64,000 nucleotides of DNA. It comes from Bog-473 sp036491435 (lineage in GTDB: Bacteria; Actinomycetota; Acidimicrobiia; Acidimicrobiales; RAAP-2). Positions 61,274 to 64,000 of this stretch are shown piece by piece. The stretch covers positions 10,949 through 74,948 of the forward strand of contig DASXBZ010000012.1 of the NCBI GenBank assembly GCA_036491435.1. Reading direction: 5' to 3'. The notes beneath the pieces were generated by a model. It was not told the origin of the DNA and did not search any database. It saw nothing but the letters and a program-made list of their open reading frames with translations. Each line of letters starts with the position of its first letter. The stretch's first letter is position 1. A program made the translations under genes and the position numbers.

Positions 61274-62311
61274 TTAGACGTCGACGGTGTCAGCGGTCTG
61301 TAATTCCGCCGGCTGGACTCGGGCACCCCGCCGTCGCCGCCAGCGGACGAGTAGCCACACCGCAAGAACGAGCGCGAGCACAAGGAGAGCAAGGAGTGCC
61401 CAGGGCACTGTCCAAACAGTGCTCGCGTTGCGGGCTTTCGCTCCTTCGCCGACTACGGATACCTCAACTCGTAAGTGACCGTACGTCGTAAGTCCGGAGA
61501 ACCTCAGGCTGTAGCCCAATGAGTTGCCCGGGAGAATTTCGTTCACAAGGAACCGTTTCGTGGCTGCTGTTCCGAGTGGGCTGCTCAACCGAACGGTCGC
61601 CGTCGGAGAGAGCACCGTGTTGCCGGAATTGTGGACGTGGAACGCCACGCGGACGTCGACCGATGAAGTGAACTGAGCGGCGACTGACTGGTGGACGGAC
61701 AGCGACATCTCGGGCAACGCCAACCCGGGGTGCAACGGACCAGCCACGTGGCCGTAGATGCGGACTCCGACCGCTTGCACGACCGTGACGGGAACAGAAC
61801 CGGATTTTGACGCGGTGCGCTGAAGGTCCTCGGCGACAATCCCACCTACGTGATCTCCGGGTGTGGCCTGCTGCGGCGGGTTGATCGTAAAGGGCACCTC
61901 GGAAGAGACATGTGCAGGGACGCGCAGCGTCGAATAGGGCAAGTGGATCCAGCCGCCGATGTCCAGTTGGACGGCCGTTCTCGGCCGCAACGACAAACCA
62001 CCGCCGGGAGTGTTGATCGCGTCTGACGCATAGATATGAAAGTCCAGGGGCGCGGCCGTGTAATTCGCCACGGTGACCGAATCGGCGTACGCCTTTCCTG
62101 GAGTCAACTTCGGTTCGACGAAAGGCCGGGGCGATTCCCCTGCGTGGGTGGTTGGGAAAACCGACCAGAGCCCGTTGCTTGCTGCTTCCACAGGACCCGA
62201 GGACTCAACGCCGATCAGCATGCTGACCAGGGAGAATACGCTCACAACGAGGCGACCGACGCGGCGATGAAGGGCTCCCTGGCGGGCCTCTCTGTAGTGC
62301 CGCGTGCTCAT
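61274..62311 (-). CDS. DUF916-like WxL-interacting protein 2, membrane-anchored
   Basis: A 345-residue exported protein and paralog of the 56408-57433 product. Signal peptide (about 1-42), N-domain NGLWSVFPTTHAGESPRPFV with DSVTVANYTAAPLDFHIYAS, then VAGPLHPGLALPEMSLSV, then a C-terminal helix ALLALLVLALVLAVWLLVRW and Arg-rich tail. The shared GPLHPGL motif and DUF916 layout support the homology. It follows the second WxL-like gene by 65 bases. Start ATG 62311; an earlier in-frame start would overlap the upstream gene. Confidence 0.85.
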   Translation of the reverse strand: MSTRHYREARQGALHRRVGRLVVSVFSLVSMLIGVESSGPVEAASNGLWSVFPTTHAGESPRPFVEPKLTPGKAYADSVTVANYTAAPLDFHIYASDAINTPGGGLSLRPRTAVQLDIGGWIHLPYSTLRVPAHVSSEVPFTINPPQQATPGDHVGGIVAEDLQRTASKSGSVPVTVVQAVGVRIYGHVAGPLHPGLALPEMSLSVHQSVAAQFTSSVDVRVAFHVHNSGNTVLSPTATVRLSSPLGTAATKRFLVNEILPGNSLGYSLRFSGLTTYGHLRVEVSVVGEGAKARNASTVWTVPWALLALLVLALVLAVWLLVRWRRRRGARVQPAELQTADTVDV

Positions 62312-62376
62312 CGCCAAGACCCATGATGGCGGATGCCGCAGCCGCCACAGCGGCAACCAACTGGAACGGAGTGCAC

Positions 62377-64000
62377 CTAGAAGGCCAAGTACTCCACGGT
62401 CGCTTTGTACTGCCCTGAGTAAATCCCCTCGGGAACATGGAGCACGTAGTTGGCTCCGATCTTGAAGGTGCCTGAGCTGTGGCCGGCCGGAGCGGAGCAA
62501 AGGCCTACAGCACTTGCGGCGGGGAAGGATCCGCCGGGACCCGCCAGAGGCTCGGGACTCGAGTTACCTCCAGCGGCGGTGCAGATGATGCTTCCGATGG
62601 AGAAGTGTGAAGCGGGAATCTGTCCTTGCGGGTTAGCGGCCGACGCCCCCACCGAGGCGTTGCAAAATGTGGCGACATTGGCGCATGCCGCATTGGCATT
62701 TCCTACCGTCGGCATCAAATAGGCGCTCACGGACCACCCCGCGTTCGAGAGGCCCCGGGTGTCGCTCACATACAGATCGTTACCTGCGGACTGGATCGTC
62801 TGCTCCAGTCCGTCAAGGGTCAGATCGGGCAAGTCGATCCCCGTGCATGTCGTGGCGGTTGTGGCCGGCGGAGCAGAGCAACCCAGCGCCAACTGGCCAC
62901 CCGTGATGTCAAAGGCCGAAGAATCGCCCGCTGTATACGCGGGAAAGCTGGTGGCGGAGAGCGTGTATCCCGCACCGATCGTGTCGATGGAAAGGTTAGC
63001 GAAGGCGGCGATACCTCCGGTCACCGTCGTCGCGCTGACCCCGCCCAGGGTTCCCCCACTTGGATTCGTCCCTATAACCAGAGTGACCTGAGTGCTGTTG
63101 TCGGCCGTCTCTCTGTTCCCGTCCGCGTCCTCAACCACGACCTGCACCGCTGGGGAGATCGTCGTTCCCGCTACCGCCGTGCTCGGCTGCACGACAAACG
63201 CGAGCTTGTTCGCGGGACCGGCGGCGATGTTGAAGCTTGTCGAAGTCGCCTGTGCGTACGACGGCGAGCTCGATGCCTTCAGCGTGTAGCCGCTGCCGAC
63301 CTTGTCGATTGACAAACCCGAGAACGTGGCAACGCCCGACACCACTGTGGTCGCCGGGCCGCCGCTCAGGGTCCCCCCTCCTGGATTCGTCCCGATCGCG
63401 AGGGTGACCTTGGTGGTGTTGTCGTTCGTCTCGACGTTGCCGTCTGCATCCTCGACCGCCACTGTCACCGCTGGCGATATCGCAGATCCGGCCTGGGCAT
63501 TGGAGGGTCCCTGAATGACTGCCAGCTGCGTGGCCGGTCCTGCCGTGATGTTGAGCGGAGATGACGTCGTCGTCGCGTACGCGGGCGTGCTGGAGGCCAT
63601 CAGCGTGAAGCCGTTCCCGAGGCGGTTGATGGAGAGAATGGAGAACGTGGCGACACCGGAGGAGACGGCGACAGCGGAACCCCCGCTGAGCGTTCCCGCG
63701 CTTGGATTCGTGCCGATGGCCAGGCTGACCTGGGTGCCGTTGTCACCGGTCTCGACGTTGCCGTTGGCGTCCTCGACCGCGACTGTCACGGCTGGGGCGA
63801 CGGCGGCGTCGACTGCGGTGTTCGTCGGCTGCTGCTCGAAGACCAATTTGGAGGCGACGCCAGGCGTGATGTTGAACGTCGACGACGTGGCGGGCGTGAA
63901 CGTCGGCGTGCTCGAGGCGCTGAGGGTGTAACCGGTTCCGACCTTGTTGATCGAGAGCCCCGAGAAGGTGGCGACGCCCGAAGAGACGGTGACGGCCGAG
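62377..64000 (-). CDS. Secreted protein with tandem Ig-like repeats and C-terminal WxL-like domain 2, N-terminus missing
   Basis: About 541 residues are visible; the frame stays open to the right edge, so the start is beyond it. The visible part is a run of ~107-residue repeats (one partial, three full) followed by a C-terminal module: GGQLALGCSAPPA, DLPDLTLDGLEQTIQS, DLYVSDTRGLSNAGWSVSA, ending YVLHVPEGIYSGQYKATVEY. WSV stands in the WxL position (62734-62736 for the Trp). The repeats resemble adhesin Ig-like units. It probably acts with the DUF916-like gene downstream. Confidence 0.87.
   Translation of the reverse strand, partial: SAVTVSSGVATFSGLSINKVGTGYTLSASSTPTFTPATSSTFNITPGVASKLVFEQQPTNTAVDAAVAPAVTVAVEDANGNVETGDNGTQVSLAIGTNPSAGTLSGGSAVAVSSGVATFSILSINRLGNGFTLMASSTPAYATTTSSPLNITAGPATQLAVIQGPSNAQAGSAISPAVTVAVEDADGNVETNDNTTKVTLAIGTNPGGGTLSGGPATTVVSGVATFSGLSIDKVGSGYTLKASSSPSYAQATSTSFNIAAGPANKLAFVVQPSTAVAGTTISPAVQVVVEDADGNRETADNSTQVTLVIGTNPSGGTLGGVSATTVTGGIAAFANLSIDTIGAGYTLSATSFPAYTAGDSSAFDITGGQLALGCSAPPATTATTCTGIDLPDLTLDGLEQTIQSAGNDLYVSDTRGLSNAGWSVSAYLMPTVGNANAACANVATFCNASVGASAANPQGQIPASHFSIGSIICTAAGGNSSPEPLAGPGGSFPAASAVGLCSAPAGHSSGTFKIGANYVLHVPEGIYSGQYKATVEYLAF
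62898..64000 (-). repeat. Tandem Ig-like protein repeats, ~321 bp period
   Basis: Full units run 63855-63535, 63534-63214 and 63213 to about 62898; a partial one lies to the right edge. Each contains a KLxF/QLAV start, then ISPAVTVAVEDADGN, TLAIGTNPGGGTLSGG and GVATFSGLSIDKVGSGYTL. Spacing of the leading Leu codons is 107 residues. Units differ by many substitutions, so the repeats are diverged rather than recent. Confidence 0.9.

Overview
The window comes from the chromosome of a high-GC actinobacterium. The evidence is a PASTA-repeat Ser/Thr kinase, two F420/luciferase-type oxidoreductases, a DUF3052 protein, a GatCAB operon, many GTG/TTG starts, 4-base ATGA/GTGA gene overlaps and a class E sortase. 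An uncultured or environmental lineage such as Acidimicrobiia would fit, but the sequence alone does not prove it. I saw no rRNA, tRNA, CRISPR array, insertion sequence or prophage. Coding density is very high.

Layout. 1-1803: the start of an MMPL exporter diverges from a TetR regulator across a palindrome. 1800-5723: a tightly overlapping esterase-gatC-gatA-gatB operon. 5837-8281: an SCP2 protein, an MFS exporter and a HIT-like protein. 8308-14836: a PASTA kinase, DNA ligase ligA, tRNA thiolase mnmA and a cysteine desulfurase in one co-directional run. 14877-22172: succinate-semialdehyde-type dehydrogenase, acyl-CoA ligase, sirtuin, SDR, gamma-glutamyl hydrolase-like amidotransferase and glutamine synthetase-like ligase, plausibly linked to polyamine/GABA use. 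22222-26935: DUF2079 membrane protein, FGGY kinase, then YceI and MarR sharing a compact divergent promoter. 26919-34034: DUF222/HNH protein, type 2 ileS with a rearranged HIGH motif, acetyltransferase, MTHFR-like protein, HAD phosphatase and glutathione peroxidase. 34092-45266: quinone oxidoreductase, a thiolase/DUF35/NTF2/LLM lipid-type operon, alpha-hydroxyacid oxidase with an acyl-CoA synthetase, signal peptidase I, DUF3052, a methyltransferase and a second LLM enzyme. 45296-48254: secreted phosphoesterase lipoprotein and a YcaQ-type glycosylase. 48350-52968: a five-gene CoA-thioester degradation operon (two acyl-CoA dehydrogenases, two MaoC/FAS1-like hydratases, a CaiB transferase) with a perfect inverted repeat in front of it.

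53136-64000 is the most distinctive part: a cell-surface gene cluster that looks less GC-rich than the rest. It has a class E sortase, a surface protein with an LAYTG sorting signal, and two pairs each made of a secreted protein with a WxL-like C-terminal module followed by a membrane-anchored DUF916-like protein. It also has two paralogous membrane-anchored proteins flanking a small lipoprotein. One of the WxL-like proteins carries tandem ~107-residue Ig-like repeats and runs off the right edge. WxL/DUF916 systems are best known from low-GC Gram-positives, where they form a peptidoglycan-bound surface complex. Here the system appears joined to an actinobacterial class E sortase. I infer that the cluster builds a surface layer or adhesion complex; its ligand cannot be read from the sequence.
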